Shown here one piece after another: positions 37,482 through 46,936 of a stretch of DNA of 64,000 nt. The notes beneath the pieces were generated by a model. It did not search any database. It was not told the origin of the DNA and saw only the letters and a program-made list of their open reading frames with translations. A program made the position numbers and the translations under genes. This stretch comes from Stenotrophomonas maltophilia (GTDB lineage: Bacteria > Pseudomonadota > Gammaproteobacteria > Xanthomonadales > Xanthomonadaceae): the NCBI RefSeq assembly GCF_003205835.1, contig NZ_CP029773.1, positions 590,501 through 654,500 on the forward strand, written 5' to 3'. Each line of letters opens with the position of its first letter. Position 1 is the first letter of the stretch.

Positions 37482-38317
37482 ATGTTGCCATTGCCGCCAT
37501 CGTCGTCACCTACCAGAGTGGCAGCACCATCGACGCCTGCCTCTCGCGCCTGCGCCAGGCGCAGGACGTGGCCGAGATCCGGGTGATCGACAATGGCTCG
37601 ATGGATGGCACGCTGGACATCGTGCAGCGGCATGCCAGCCACGACCCCCGCGTGCGCTTCGTCGGCAATCCGGACAATCCCGGCTTTGCCGCCGCCAACA
37701 ACCAGGGCGTGGCCGATTCGCACAGCCCGTGGCTGGCCTTCATCAACCCGGATCTGATGGTCGAGCCGGATACGTTGGCTGAACTGCGCCGCCGTGCCGA
37801 AGCCTTGGGCGACTGCCTGCTGGGTGTTGAGCAGCTGGACGAGCATGGCCATGCCGACGAGGCGGTACGCCGTCGTGATCCGGATTTCCTGTTGATGCTG
37901 CGTTCGCCCGGGAAGGGTTCGAAGCTGGCGGTGCCGCGTGAGCCGCACCAGGCGCTGCAGCGGGTGCCGGCCCTGTCCGGTGCGCTGCTGATGATGCCGC
38001 GCGCACTGTTCGAGCGCATCGGCGGCTGGGACGCGGGCTACCGCCTGCACGCCGAGGACCTGGACCTGTGCCGCCGCGCACGCGAGGCCGGCGCGGTGGT
38101 GGCGATCGCCAACGACCTGCATGTCACCCACGTGCGCGGTGTCTCCAGCCGTTCGCGGCCGTTCTTCGTTGAATGGCACAAGCACAAGGGCCTGTGGCGC
38201 TATTTCCAGAAGTTCGAGGCCAGGCAGCGCTCGCTGCCGGTGCGCGTGGCGGTGTGGGGCGCGATCTGGGCGCATGCCCTGATGCTGGTGCCGAGGCTGC
38301 TGCGCAGGTCGTTGTAG
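37478..38317 (+). CDS. Family-2 glycosyltransferase (rhamnosyltransferase-like)
   Basis: 279 residues. Clear GT2: [63 protein letters not shown] (DxD equivalent NPD), [18 protein letters not shown] and [17 protein letters not shown]. These are typical of WcaA/RfbF-type transferases. No ATG fits the domain start; TTG at 37478 overlaps the preceding stop as TTGA and gives [10 protein letters not shown]. The stop codon TAG lies inside the GTAG head of a SMAG palindrome. Confidence 0.9.
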   Translation: MNVAIAAIVVTYQSGSTIDACLSRLRQAQDVAEIRVIDNGSMDGTLDIVQRHASHDPRVRFVGNPDNPGFAAANNQGVADSHSPWLAFINPDLMVEPDTLAELRRRAEALGDCLLGVEQLDEHGHADEAVRRRDPDFLLMLRSPGKGSKLAVPREPHQALQRVPALSGALLMMPRALFERIGGWDAGYRLHAEDLDLCRRAREAGAVVAIANDLHVTHVRGVSSRSRPFFVEWHKHKGLWRYFQKFEARQRSLPVRVAVWGAIWAHALMLVPRLLRRSL

Positions 38318-38373
38318 AGCCGAGCCCACGCTCGGCTCAGGCAACATCCAGCCGAGCGTGGGCTCGGCTCTAC
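38314..38373 (+). repeat. SMAG-type REP pair overlapping a stop codon
   Basis: GTAGAGCCGAGCCCACGCTC at the left and a reverse-oriented partner ending GGGCTCGGCTCTAC at the right. The GTAG head supplies the TAG stop of the upstream glycosyltransferase. Confidence 0.85.
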
Positions 38374-38410
38374 GGAAGGCGGGCGCGCCCACGGTTCACT
38401 CCGCCGGGCG

Positions 38411-38416
38411 CATAAT
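38411..38416 (+). promoter_or_regulatory. Candidate -10 box for pncB, possibly leaderless
   Basis: CATAAT ends 7 nt before the pncB ATG, so a transcript from it would begin at or next to the start codon. No -35 is evident, so this is weak. Confidence 0.25.
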
Positions 38417-38423
38417 CCGCCCC

Positions 38424-39605
38424 ATGCCTATCATCCAGTCCCTGCTCGACACCGATCTGTACAAGTTCACCATGATGCAGGCGGTGCTCCACCAGCACCC
38501 CGGCGCCCAGGTGCAGTACCGGTTCAAGTGCCGCACCCCCGGCATCGACCTGGCCCGCTACATCGACCAGATCGACGAAGAGATCGACCACCTGTGCAGC
38601 CTGCGCTTCAGTGATGCGGAGCTGGATTACATGCGTGGCCTGCGCTTCGTGAAGCCGGACTTCGCCGATTTCCTCGGCCTGTTCCACCTCGACCGCAAGT
38701 ACATCCAGCTGCGCGCCTCGAAGACCGTGCCCGGCGAGATCGAACTGGACATCACCGGTCCGTGGCTGCACACCATCCTGTTCGAAGTGCCGCTGCTGGC
38801 GATCATCAACGAAGTCTGGTTCCGCAACACCACCACGGCCGATTTCGCCGAGGGCGAGCGCCGCCTGCAGGCCAAGGCCGCGCTGCTGCGCGATACCCCC
38901 GGCTTCGAGCAATGCCGCATCGCCGACTATGGCAGCCGTCGACGCTACTCGCGTGACTGGCACGCCCGCCTGCTGCCGCTGCTGCGCGATGCGCTCGGCC
39001 CGCAGCTGGTCGGTACCAGCAACGTGCACTTCGCCCGCCTGTACGGCATGACCCCGCACGGCACCATGGCCCATGAGTACCTGCAGGCGTTCCAGGCACT
39101 GGGCCCGCGCCTGCGTGATTCGCAGGTGGCGGCACTGGAGTCGTGGGCGCGCGAGTATCGCGGCGATCTGGGCATCGCGCTGTCCGACGTGGTCGGCCTG
39201 GATGCGTTCCTGCGCGACTTCGACATGTACTTCTGCAAGCTGTTCGACGGCGTGCGCCATGACTCCGGCGATCCGTTCGACTGGGGCGACCGCATGCTTG
39301 CGCACTTCCAGCAGCGCCGCGTCGATCCGCGCAGCAAGGTGCTGGTGTTCAGCGACGGGCTCGACATCGCCAAGGTGATGCGCCTGTACGACTACTTCAG
39401 GGGGCGCTGCCAGGTCGCGTTCGGCGTCGGCACCCACCTGACCAATGATCTGGGGCCAACGCCGCTCAACATCGTCATCAAGATGGTCCGCTGCAACGGC
39501 CAGCCGGTGGCCAAGCTCAGCGATTCGCCGGGCAAGAGCATGTGCGACGATCCCGGCTATCTGGCCTATCTGCGCCAGGTGTTCGAGTTGCCGCAGCCGG
39601 AGTAA
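38424..39605 (+). CDS. pncB: Nicotinate phosphoribosyltransferase
   Basis: 393 residues. Salvages nicotinate to nicotinate mononucleotide for NAD. Family motifs: [20 protein letters not shown] at the N terminus, [38 protein letters not shown] (phosphorylatable His region), [16 protein letters not shown] and the C-terminal phosphate-binding [22 protein letters not shown]. Length matches E. coli PncB (400). No typical ribosome site precedes the ATG, in line with a possible leaderless transcript. An upstream in-frame start at 38358 would overlap the REP pair and is rejected. Confidence 0.96.
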   Translation: MPIIQSLLDTDLYKFTMMQAVLHQHPGAQVQYRFKCRTPGIDLARYIDQIDEEIDHLCSLRFSDAELDYMRGLRFVKPDFADFLGLFHLDRKYIQLRASKTVPGEIELDITGPWLHTILFEVPLLAIINEVWFRNTTTADFAEGERRLQAKAALLRDTPGFEQCRIADYGSRRRYSRDWHARLLPLLRDALGPQLVGTSNVHFARLYGMTPHGTMAHEYLQAFQALGPRLRDSQVAALESWAREYRGDLGIALSDVVGLDAFLRDFDMYFCKLFDGVRHDSGDPFDWGDRMLAHFQQRRVDPRSKVLVFSDGLDIAKVMRLYDYFRGRCQVAFGVGTHLTNDLGPTPLNIVIKMVRCNGQPVAKLSDSPGKSMCDDPGYLAYLRQVFELPQPE

Positions 39606-39621
39606 TACCGGCCGGCAGGGC

Positions 39622-39987
39622 TTACAGGTAGTCGACCACGACCAGGTAAGCGCCCTGCAGCGGCTGCTGCTTCGAAGCCTGCACGCTGTAGCGCTCGGAG
39701 AAAGCGATATCGCCGGCGCGCATCGCGCTGGCCGACACCGACAGCTTCTGGCCCTGACGCTTGCCATCGCGCAGCGTCGCGGCCTGGCCATCGGCCAGTG
39801 CCGTCACGGCCACCGTCGAGCCCTTGGCCGACGGCGGGCAGGCCGCCAGGCTCAGCTCACCCTGGGACAGGTTCGTCGTGCAGCCCGGCTCGGCGATACG
39901 GCCGCTGAAACGGATGCTGCCGCTGCTGGCCTGGGCCAGTGCACTGACGGACATCAGGGCCACACACAGCAGAATGGAATTCCTCAT
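39622..39987 (-). CDS. Orphan fimbrial pilin-like protein
   Basis: 121 residues. Signal peptide MRNSILLCVALMSVSALAQA, then a short pilin-like domain: GSIRFSGRIAEPGCTT and LAACPP (the two Cys of a type 1 pilin disulfide) and a C-terminal YLVVVDYL with an aromatic next to the end, as in the chaperone-recognition motif of pilins. It is shorter than a normal pilin (about 150-160 mature). It faces away from the smf operon across a 459-bp gap and could be a minor or tip-adaptor subunit of the same fibre; this is inference from position. Confidence 0.75.
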   Translation of the reverse strand: MRNSILLCVALMSVSALAQASSGSIRFSGRIAEPGCTTNLSQGELSLAACPPSAKGSTVAVTALADGQAATLRDGKRQGQKLSVSASAMRAGDIAFSERYSVQASKQQPLQGAYLVVVDYL

Positions 39988-40039
39988 GACACGTTCTCTG
40001 GTTCGGTGTGTCCTAGTTAGCGACAGGTTCGATCCGTCT

Positions 40040-40045
40040 TTAATA
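40040..40045 (-). promoter_or_regulatory. Candidate -10 box for the orphan pilin
   Basis: TATTAA on the reverse strand, 53 bp before the orphan pilin start. It lies about 50 bp from the dyad at 40085-40098. No clear -35. Confidence 0.2.
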
Positions 40046-40084
40046 GGACAAATCCGAATCTGCTAGGGCCATCACCAAGAAAGA

Positions 40085-40098
40085 GTGATGCGCATCAA
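40085..40098. promoter_or_regulatory. CRP/Clp-like dyad in the fimbrial intergenic region
   Basis: GTGATGCGCATCAA contains the perfect 12-bp palindrome TGATGCGCATCA and differs by one base from GTGA-N6-TCAC. It lies between the orphan pilin and smf-1. The rest of the 459-bp gap 39988-40446 is AT-rich for this genome and holds no gene that I can support. Confidence 0.35.
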
Positions 40099-40305
40099 AT
40101 AAGGCGATTTCCACCTGAAAAAGGCCTGTTTTCGCGCATGCCGAACGCGCCGCTCAACCCGTCATCCAGGGCCGTTCGCGACCTGATCGCGTCGCCGTCA
40201 AATCCTCCATGCCCGTCGGGATCCCATTCTGCCTACCACGTCACATTCAAGGCGTCAATGAATTGGCGTTCAGAAAAATAATGAGACTTTCATCACAGTT
40301 GTGCC

Positions 40306-40311
40306 TATACT
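40306..40311 (+). promoter_or_regulatory. Candidate -10 box of the smf operon
   Basis: TATACT, 136 bp before smf-1. The best -35 at 17 bp is GAGACT (3 of 6 matches), so activation may be needed. Confidence 0.3.
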
Positions 40312-40446
40312 TGCGTCACGGATTCAGGGGAAGGTATGTCCGAGTCCGGCCACAGGTGAGACGCAAGGATGGGTCTTGATAGCCCGGCAGTGCTCCTTGC
40401 TTCCTCCTCTACTTCTCATCTCTTCAGTAGGGTTAGGTAAAAGCGA

Positions 40447-40986
40447 ATGCACAAGATCAATCTCATTGCCGCTCTGATGCTGGCCGCCGCTCCGCTGGCC
40501 GCCAACGCCGCCGACGGCACCATCACCTTCAATGGCAAGGTCACCGACAAGACCTGCACCATCTCGACCCCGGGCGGCAAGGACTTCGCCGTCAACCTGC
40601 CGACCGTGTCCAAGAACACCCTGGCCACCGCCGGTGCCGTTGCGGGCCGTACCCCGTTCGCCATCAACCTGACCAAGTGCAGCGCCGGCAACGTCGCGAC
40701 CTACTTCGAGCCGGGTTCGACCGTCGACTTCAACAGCGGCCGCCTGGTCAACCAGTCCTCGGCCAACGCTGCCACCAACGTGCAGCTGCAGCTGCTGGGT
40801 TCGAACAACCAGTTCCTGCCGATCAAGGCTGCCGGCGCTGGCCTGGCCCAGACCAACTCGCAGTGGGTCACCGTCGGCACCGACGGCTCGGCCGATCTGA
40901 ACTACTACGCTGAGTACTACGCCACTGCCGCCGCCACCCCGGGCGACGTCACCAGCAGCGTCAAGTACACGATCATCTACAACTGA
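40447..40986 (+). CDS. smf-1: SMF-1 major fimbrial subunit
   Basis: 179 residues. Exported pilin polymerised by the chaperone-usher pathway. Signal peptide MHKINLIAALMLAAAPLAANA, mature start ADGTITFNGKVTDKTCTIST. Cys pair in KTCTIST and LTKCSAG, N-terminal donor strand with alternating hydrophobics, and C-terminal motif VKYTIIYN with penultimate Tyr. The mature N terminus agrees with what I remember of SMF-1 of S. maltophilia. First gene of the operon pilin-chaperone-usher-adhesin. Confidence 0.95.
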   Translation: MHKINLIAALMLAAAPLAANAADGTITFNGKVTDKTCTISTPGGKDFAVNLPTVSKNTLATAGAVAGRTPFAINLTKCSAGNVATYFEPGSTVDFNSGRLVNQSSANAATNVQLQLLGSNNQFLPIKAAGAGLAQTNSQWVTVGTDGSADLNYYAEYYATAAATPGDVTSSVKYTIIYN

Positions 40987-41071
40987 TCGTAGCCGTACCC
41001 GCACTGGCCGGCGTACGCGCCGGCCAGTGCTCCGCGGCCTCTGGCCACACCCCTCGAGCGTAGTACTTCCG

Positions 41072-41800
41072 ATGAAAGCAATCTTTCCCCGGGCGCTGCT
41101 GCTGGCAGCGTTCACGCTGCCCTTCTGCCAGAACGCTCTGGCCGGCGTGGTGGTCAACGGCACGCGAGTGATCTATCCGGCGCAGGCGCGCGAAGTCACC
41201 GTGCAGGTCGACAACGTGGGCGAATCGCCGGCGCTGGTGCAGGCCTGGATCGACAGCGGCGACGCCAACCAGACCGCTGATACCAGCGATGCCCCGTTCG
41301 TACTGACGCCGCCCATCGCGCGCGTCGAGCCGGGCCGCAGCCAGGCGTTGCGCCTGATCTTCTCCGGCGCGCAGCTGCCGACCGACCACGAGTCGGTGTT
41401 CTGGCTGAACGTGCTGGACGTGCCGCCGTCGCCCGACAACGCCGACAGCGGTGACCAGAATTACCTGCAGGTCGCGTTCCGTTCGCGGCTGAAGCTGTTC
41501 TACCGGCCGCAGGGCCTGAAGGGCGTCGCCAACGACGCGCCGGCAGCGCTGCGCTGGACCCGCACTGGCGACCGCCTGCGGGTGGAAAACCCGAGCCCCT
41601 TCCACGTCACGCTGGCTGAAGTGCATGCCGTGACCGGCAGCAGCGAGAAGACCGTCGAAGACAAGGGCGCGATGGTCGCGCCGAAGCAGAGCCTGGAGTT
41701 CACCGCACCGGCGGGCTCCGACCAGGTGCGCTTCATCACCATCAACGATTACGGCGGTCGGGTGGAACACAAGGTCCGCCTCGGCAGCACCGGGGGCTGA
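41072..41800 (+). CDS. Fimbrial periplasmic chaperone (PapD/FimC family)
   Basis: 242 residues. Delivers subunits to the usher by donor-strand complementation. Signal peptide ends in CQNALA; the mature start GVVVNGTRVIYPAQAREVTVQVDN is canonical, followed by FVLTPPIARVEPGRSQALRL, the chaperone signature WLNVLDVPP, and KLFYRPQGL before the second domain. Starts 85 nt after smf-1; the frame opens earlier but MKAIFPRALLL at 41072 is the signal-peptide start. Confidence 0.95.
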   Translation: MKAIFPRALLLAAFTLPFCQNALAGVVVNGTRVIYPAQAREVTVQVDNVGESPALVQAWIDSGDANQTADTSDAPFVLTPPIARVEPGRSQALRLIFSGAQLPTDHESVFWLNVLDVPPSPDNADSGDQNYLQVAFRSRLKLFYRPQGLKGVANDAPAALRWTRTGDRLRVENPSPFHVTLAEVHAVTGSSEKTVEDKGAMVAPKQSLEFTAPAGSDQVRFITINDYGGRVEHKVRLGSTGG

Positions 41801-41871
41801 ACGCGCCGCGCGGGACTTGGGCCTGCGCATCCCGCCACCGCCGCCGTGCGGCGAATTGAAGGAATGTCAGT

Positions 41872-44457
41872 GTGATCGGAAACAGATTGACATTGTCGAT
41901 CCATCAGGCGATCTGCCTGCTGGTTGCTGGCGTGGCCTGCCCAGGATGGGCGCTGGCTGCCCCGGCCAATCTCGGCGAACAGGCGCTGATGGCGCAGAGC
42001 GGTGCGGCCAATGCGCGTGCACCCGAGTCGGCCCAGTTCAACTCCAGCTTCCTGTCCGGCCAGGCCAAGCAGGTCGATCTGGCGTCCTTCACCAATGGCA
42101 ACCCGATGGTGGCCGGCACCTACCGCGTCGACGTCTACGTCAACGGTGGCTGGCAGGGCCGCCGCGACCTGCAGTTCAAGGCCGATGAGCAGGGCCGTGT
42201 CGACGCCTGCCTGCCGTTGCCGATGCTGGAAGAAATGGGCGTGGACAGCGAGGCCGTGCTGCTGCAGCAGGATCCGTCCGTGCCGACCGACAAGGCCAGC
42301 TGCGTGCCGGTGCAGCGGCGCATGGCCAATGCCTACGGCATCTATGACAGCGGCAACCTGCGTTACGACCTCAGCATCCCGCAGGTGTTCCTGCGTCGTG
42401 AAGCGCGTGGCTACGTCAATCCTTCGCTGTGGGACCGCGGCATCAATGCCGGCTTCGTCGGCTACAGCTTCAACGCCATCGACAGCGACAGCCGCGTCGA
42501 GGGTGGCCAGCGCAACCGCAGTGCCTACCTCGGCCTCAACGCCGGCCTGAACCTGGGGGGCTGGCAGTTCCGCCACGATTCCAACCTGACCTGGTCCGAA
42601 GGCAACGGCCGCCACTGGCAGAGCATCGCCACTTACGCACAGCGCGGCATCCCGCAGGTGCGCGGCATGCTCACCATCGGTGAGGCCTACACCACCGGCG
42701 AACTGTTCGATTCGATCGGTTACCGCGGCGCCAGCCTGGCCAGCGATGACCGCATGCTGCCCGATTCGCTGCGCGGCTACGCGCCGGTCGTGCGCGGCAT
42801 TGCCGAAACCAACGCACGCGTTGAAGTGCGCCAGAACCAGCAGCTGATCTATTCCTCCACCGTGTCGCCGGGCAGCTTCGTCATCGACGACCTGTACCCG
42901 ACCGGCTACGGCGGCGACCTGGAAGTGAGCGTGATCGAGGCCGATGGCCGCCGCCGCGAATTCAAGGTGCCGTTCGGTTCGGTGCCGCAGATGCTGCGCG
43001 AAGGCGTGTCGCGCTACGCGCTGACCGCCGGCCAGGTGCGCAACAAGCTGCTGGCCGATGAGCCGTGGCTGGTGCAGGGCACCTACCAGCGCGGTATCGG
43101 CAACCAGCTGACCCTGTACGGCGGCACGGCGCTGAGCGATGGCTACCTGTCGCTGCTGTACGGTGTCGGCCTGTCAACGCCGGTCGGCGCCTTCGCCGCC
43201 GACGTCACTCATGCACGCACCTCGTTCGACCACTATGGCGACCACACCGGTGCCAGCGTGCGCTTGAGCTACAGCAACATGATCGGCGAGACCGGGACCA
43301 ACCTGACGCTGGCCGCCTACCGTTATTCGACCGAGGGCTTCTACAGCCTGCAGGACGCGCTGTATGGCCGTGATTCGGACAAGCGCGGCATCGATCCGAC
43401 CACCCGTGGCCGTCAGCGCAGCCAGTTCCAGGTAACGCTGAACCAGCCGCTGGGCCGTCGCGGCGGCGCGCTGTACGTGACCGGCTCGGTGCGTGACTTC
43501 TACGACCGTTCCGGCACCTCCAAGCAGTACCAGGTCGGCTACAACAATGCCTGGCGTTCGGTGAACTACGGCTTCTCGGCGCTGCGCACCGAAGAGGGCG
43601 TGCTTGGCCGCTCCGACACCCAGTACCTGCTGTCGATGAGCGTGCCGCTGGGCCGTGGCACCCACCCGGTGTCGTTCAGCGCCGATCTCGGCGTGCGCGA
43701 CCGCGGTGGCTACGACAACAGCCGTGTCGGCATCACCGGTTCGACCGGCGTCGACAACAACTTCAGCTACGGCGTGGCCCTGTCCGATTCCCGCGAAGGT
43801 GGCACCACCGCGGTCGGCAATGCCGAGTACCGCAGCCGCTACTCCGCGTTGAACGCCACCTACAGCCACTCGCGTGATTTCCGCCAGGCCTCGGTCGGCG
43901 CCAACGGCAGCGTGGTCGTGCATCCGGGCGGCTTCACCTTCACCCCGCAGCGTGGCGACACCATGGTGCTGGTCGAAGCACCGGGCGCACGCGATGCGAT
44001 CGTCAGCAACGCCCCGGGCCTGCGCGTCGATGGCCGTGGCTACGCCGTGGTGCCGTACGTGTCGCCGTACCGCCTCAACACCGTCACCCTCGACCCGCAG
44101 GGCATGGCCCACGACGTCGAACTGGAAAGCACCAGCCAGTCGGTCGCGCCGTTCGCCGGTGCGATCAGCTACCTGCGCTTCGATACCCGCAAGGGCAACG
44201 CGCTGCTGATCCAGGTCCGCAACCCCGATGGCCGCACCATGCCGTTCGGTGCACAGGTCAAGGACGAGCAGGGCCAGCCGGTGGGCATGGTCAGCCAGGG
44301 TGGCCGGCTGTACGTGCGCAGTGACAAGAACCAGGGCAGCCTGCTGGTGGAGTGGGGCGCCGGCGCCGACCAGCGCTGCACCGTCGATTACCAGGTACCG
44401 GCAGGCGCCGATGCGTCCAAGACCGGCTTCATCCCGCTGGAGGCAGCATGCCGATGA
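41872..44457 (+). CDS. Outer-membrane fimbrial usher (FimD/PapC family)
   Basis: 861 residues. Assembles and secretes the fimbria. GTG start at 41872 after AAGGA. Signal peptide ends in GWALA. N-terminal domain binds chaperone-subunit complexes (FNSSFLSGQAKQVDLASFTN), then the 24-strand barrel with plug (YRGASLASDDRMLPDSLRGY and VVRGIAETNARVEVRQNQQ), and C-terminal domains with PYRLNTVTLDPQGM and the end Cys pair (RCTVDYQVPAG, EAACR). Length fits the family. Overlaps the adhesin gene by 10 nt. Confidence 0.95.
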   Translation: MIGNRLTLSIHQAICLLVAGVACPGWALAAPANLGEQALMAQSGAANARAPESAQFNSSFLSGQAKQVDLASFTNGNPMVAGTYRVDVYVNGGWQGRRDLQFKADEQGRVDACLPLPMLEEMGVDSEAVLLQQDPSVPTDKASCVPVQRRMANAYGIYDSGNLRYDLSIPQVFLRREARGYVNPSLWDRGINAGFVGYSFNAIDSDSRVEGGQRNRSAYLGLNAGLNLGGWQFRHDSNLTWSEGNGRHWQSIATYAQRGIPQVRGMLTIGEAYTTGELFDSIGYRGASLASDDRMLPDSLRGYAPVVRGIAETNARVEVRQNQQLIYSSTVSPGSFVIDDLYPTGYGGDLEVSVIEADGRRREFKVPFGSVPQMLREGVSRYALTAGQVRNKLLADEPWLVQGTYQRGIGNQLTLYGGTALSDGYLSLLYGVGLSTPVGAFAADVTHARTSFDHYGDHTGASVRLSYSNMIGETGTNLTLAAYRYSTEGFYSLQDALYGRDSDKRGIDPTTRGRQRSQFQVTLNQPLGRRGGALYVTGSVRDFYDRSGTSKQYQVGYNNAWRSVNYGFSALRTEEGVLGRSDTQYLLSMSVPLGRGTHPVSFSADLGVRDRGGYDNSRVGITGSTGVDNNFSYGVALSDSREGGTTAVGNAEYRSRYSALNATYSHSRDFRQASVGANGSVVVHPGGFTFTPQRGDTMVLVEAPGARDAIVSNAPGLRVDGRGYAVVPYVSPYRLNTVTLDPQGMAHDVELESTSQSVAPFAGAISYLRFDTRKGNALLIQVRNPDGRTMPFGAQVKDEQGQPVGMVSQGGRLYVRSDKNQGSLLVEWGAGADQRCTVDYQVPAGADASKTGFIPLEAACR

Positions 44458-45485
44458 TTTCTTCCCGTGGCCGCAAGGCACTCGCCGGCCTCGCATTGTT
44501 GGGCGGTGTGTTGCTGGCACAGCAGGCCAGTGCGGCCTGCCGCATCCAGATCAACGGTTTCGTTGCGCAGGACGTCACCATGGACATGGGGCAGATCGTG
44601 ATCCTGCCCAGCACGCCGGTCGGTGGCGTGATCAAGGAAATCAGCGAATCGATCAACCAGCGTGACCGGGTTGCCAGCTGTGACTACTGGTCCGGAGGCC
44701 GTTCGATCGGTGAGTACGTCAACGCCGCGCAGAAGCGCCCGGTGCCGGGCTTCTCGGATACGTATGAAACCGATGTTCCTGGCGTGGGCATCAAACTGTT
44801 CCGTGATTCGGGTTCGATCCAGGTCTATTACCCGCATCAGCTCACTTTCGGCGGCAATTCGACGGTTACGTTGATCGGCGGTCGCTTCCGCATCCAGCTG
44901 ATCAAGACTGCCGCTCAGACCGGTTCCGGCGTGATCGCGCCGAATGGCCGCTTCACCACGTATTACTTCGACGGCGATGGCCCCGGGCGTCCCGTGTTGA
45001 CCTCGACCTTCAAGGGCTCGGGCACCACCGTGGTCAGCCCGACCTGCGAAGTGCAGGCCGGCAGCCGCAACATTGCCGTCGATTTCGGCAGCGTGGCCAA
45101 CACCACCTTCACCGGTGTCGGCTCCAAGGCCGTTGATCGTGACTTCGAGATCCGCCTGAACTGCCAGGGCAGCAATGTCGCGGCCTACCAGAGCAAGATC
45201 GGCATCCGCCTCGATGCCGACCAGGACAGCTCGAACATGCCGGGCGTACTGAAGCTCAGTGCGGCCAGCAACAGCGCCACCCGCATCGGCATCCAGATGG
45301 TCCAGCGCGATGGCAGCACCGAGCGCGAAGTGCGCTTCGGCCAGACCATCAACGTCGGCACCACCGCGCCGGGTACCAGCGTGATGGCGCTGCCGCTGCG
45401 TGCCCGCTATGTGCAGACCCAGGCCGGCACCGTCGGCGCCGGTGTCGCGAACGGCCAGGCCACGTTCACCATCCAGTACGAGTAA
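44448..45485 (+). CDS. Fimbrial tip adhesin (two-domain)
   Basis: 345 residues. Signal peptide ends in AQQASA, then an N-terminal domain (about 25-195; ACRIQINGFVAQDVTMDMGQ) as the likely receptor-binding part and a C-terminal pilin domain (about 200-345) with PTCEVQAGSRNIAVDFG, LNCQGSN and the terminal ATFTIQYE. This is the layout of FimH-like adhesins, though I cannot name the ligand. Last gene of the smf operon. The 266-bp space after it carries a GCGGCCGC/GCGGCCG-type hairpin without T-run and nothing coding. Confidence 0.88.
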   Translation: MPMISSRGRKALAGLALLGGVLLAQQASAACRIQINGFVAQDVTMDMGQIVILPSTPVGGVIKEISESINQRDRVASCDYWSGGRSIGEYVNAAQKRPVPGFSDTYETDVPGVGIKLFRDSGSIQVYYPHQLTFGGNSTVTLIGGRFRIQLIKTAAQTGSGVIAPNGRFTTYYFDGDGPGRPVLTSTFKGSGTTVVSPTCEVQAGSRNIAVDFGSVANTTFTGVGSKAVDRDFEIRLNCQGSNVAAYQSKIGIRLDADQDSSNMPGVLKLSAASNSATRIGIQMVQRDGSTEREVRFGQTINVGTTAPGTSVMALPLRARYVQTQAGTVGAGVANGQATFTIQYE

Positions 45486-45751
45486 GGCGGCCGCAGGCCG
45501 CGCCACTGCTGCGTTCCACCGCAACGTCGTCCGTTCCACGGGCGGCGTTGACTGCGTCTTGATCCTGCAACGATGAAGATCGATGCCACGACGCGCATAC
45601 AGTCGACTTAATGTGATGTATGTCGCGAATTTGGAGTTTCCTCATGAGATGAACGTCTCCTGCCTGCGGGTATTGGACGGGATCATCGAAAGGATCCAGA
45701 CGTGGCTACAGCTGCCTGCCCCTCGTCGCACCGGCCTTCCGGAGCGCTGCC

Positions 45752-46936
45752 ATGAAGGTCCTGTCGGTGTTCGGCACGCGGCCGGAAGCGATCAAGATGG
45801 GGCCGCTGGTACGGGCCCTGGCGGGGGCTGCGGACATCGAATCGGTGGTCTGCATCACCGGCCAGCACCGGGCGATGCTGGACCAGGTGATGTCGCTGTT
45901 CGAGATCAGCGCCGACCATGACCTGGATGTCATGGTGCCCAACCAGACCCTCAATGGGCTGTGCGCGAAGCTGTTCGAGCGGCTTGACGCGCTCTACACG
46001 CAGGTGCGCCCGGACCGGGTGCTGGTGCATGGCGATACCACCACGGCGATGACTGCGGCGCTGGCCGCGTTCCATCACCGCATCCCGATCGGCCACGTCG
46101 AGGCCGGCCTGCGCACCGGCGACATCAACCGGCCCTGGCCGGAGGAAATGAACCGGCGGGTGATCGATGTGGTCGGCCACCAGCTGTATGCGCCCACCCC
46201 CAGCTCGCGCGCCAACCTGGCCCGGGAGCATCTGGGCGGGCAGATCCTGGTCACCGGCAACACCGTCATCGATGCCCTGCAGCAGACCGTAGAGCGCCTG
46301 GATGCCGATCCGGCACTGCGAGCCCATGCCGATCAGCCCTTCCACATGCTTGACCCCGGCCGCCGGCTGCTGCTGGTCACCGGCCATCGCCGCGAGAGTT
46401 TCGGCCAGGGCTTCGAGGACATCTGCCGCGCGCTGGCCGAACTGGCACGGCGGCCGGACCTGCAGGTGCTGTACCCGGTGCACCTCAACCCGAACGTGCA
46501 GGGCCCGGTCAACGCCCACCTCGGCCACCTCGACAACGTGCACCTGGTGCCACCGCAGGATTACCTGCGCTTCGTGCGCCTGATGCAGCGTGCGGACGTC
46601 ATCCTCACCGACTCCGGGGGCGTGCAGGAAGAAGCGCCCGCGCTGGCCAGACCCGTTCTGGTGATGCGCGACGTCACCGAGCGCCCGGAGGCGGTCGAGG
46701 CCGGTGTGGTGACGCTGGTCGGTACCACGCCCTCGCGCATCGTCGAGGGGGTCAATGCGGCACTGGCCCAGCCACCGCAGCCGACCCGCTTCGATCCTGA
46801 TGCCAGCCCCTACGGGGACGGCCGCGCCAGCGCCCGCATCGTCGCTGCCCTGCGCGGCACGCCGCTTCCCGAATTCTCGCCCGGTCTCCGCAGCGGCGGT
46901 GCCGCCCACCCCCATCCGCATGAAGTGACGCCATGA
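45752..46936 (+). CDS. wecB: UDP-N-acetylglucosamine 2-epimerase (non-hydrolysing)
   Basis: 394 residues. Interconverts UDP-GlcNAc and UDP-ManNAc. Family motifs: VFGTRPEAIKMGPLVRAL, TGQHRAMLDQV, HGDTTTAMTAALAAF, GHVEAGLRTGD, VTGHRRESFGQGFEDIC and LTDSGGVQEEAPAL. Length is normal (about 376), with a short Pro/His-rich tail. It is the first gene of the exopolysaccharide operon and overlaps the BcsB-like gene as ATGA, which suggests it supplies UDP-ManNAc to the NfrB-type synthase. GGAG stands 8 nt before the ATG. Confidence 0.95.
   Translation: MKVLSVFGTRPEAIKMGPLVRALAGAADIESVVCITGQHRAMLDQVMSLFEISADHDLDVMVPNQTLNGLCAKLFERLDALYTQVRPDRVLVHGDTTTAMTAALAAFHHRIPIGHVEAGLRTGDINRPWPEEMNRRVIDVVGHQLYAPTPSSRANLAREHLGGQILVTGNTVIDALQQTVERLDADPALRAHADQPFHMLDPGRRLLLVTGHRRESFGQGFEDICRALAELARRPDLQVLYPVHLNPNVQGPVNAHLGHLDNVHLVPPQDYLRFVRLMQRADVILTDSGGVQEEAPALARPVLVMRDVTERPEAVEAGVVTLVGTTPSRIVEGVNAALAQPPQPTRFDPDASPYGDGRASARIVAALRGTPLPEFSPGLRSGGAAHPHPHEVTP

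Noticed and set aside
45583..45921. A 112-codon forward frame overlapping the start of wecB
   Set aside because: It runs out of frame into wecB with no ribosome site or domain; the overlapped part encodes the conserved start of WecB in another frame.
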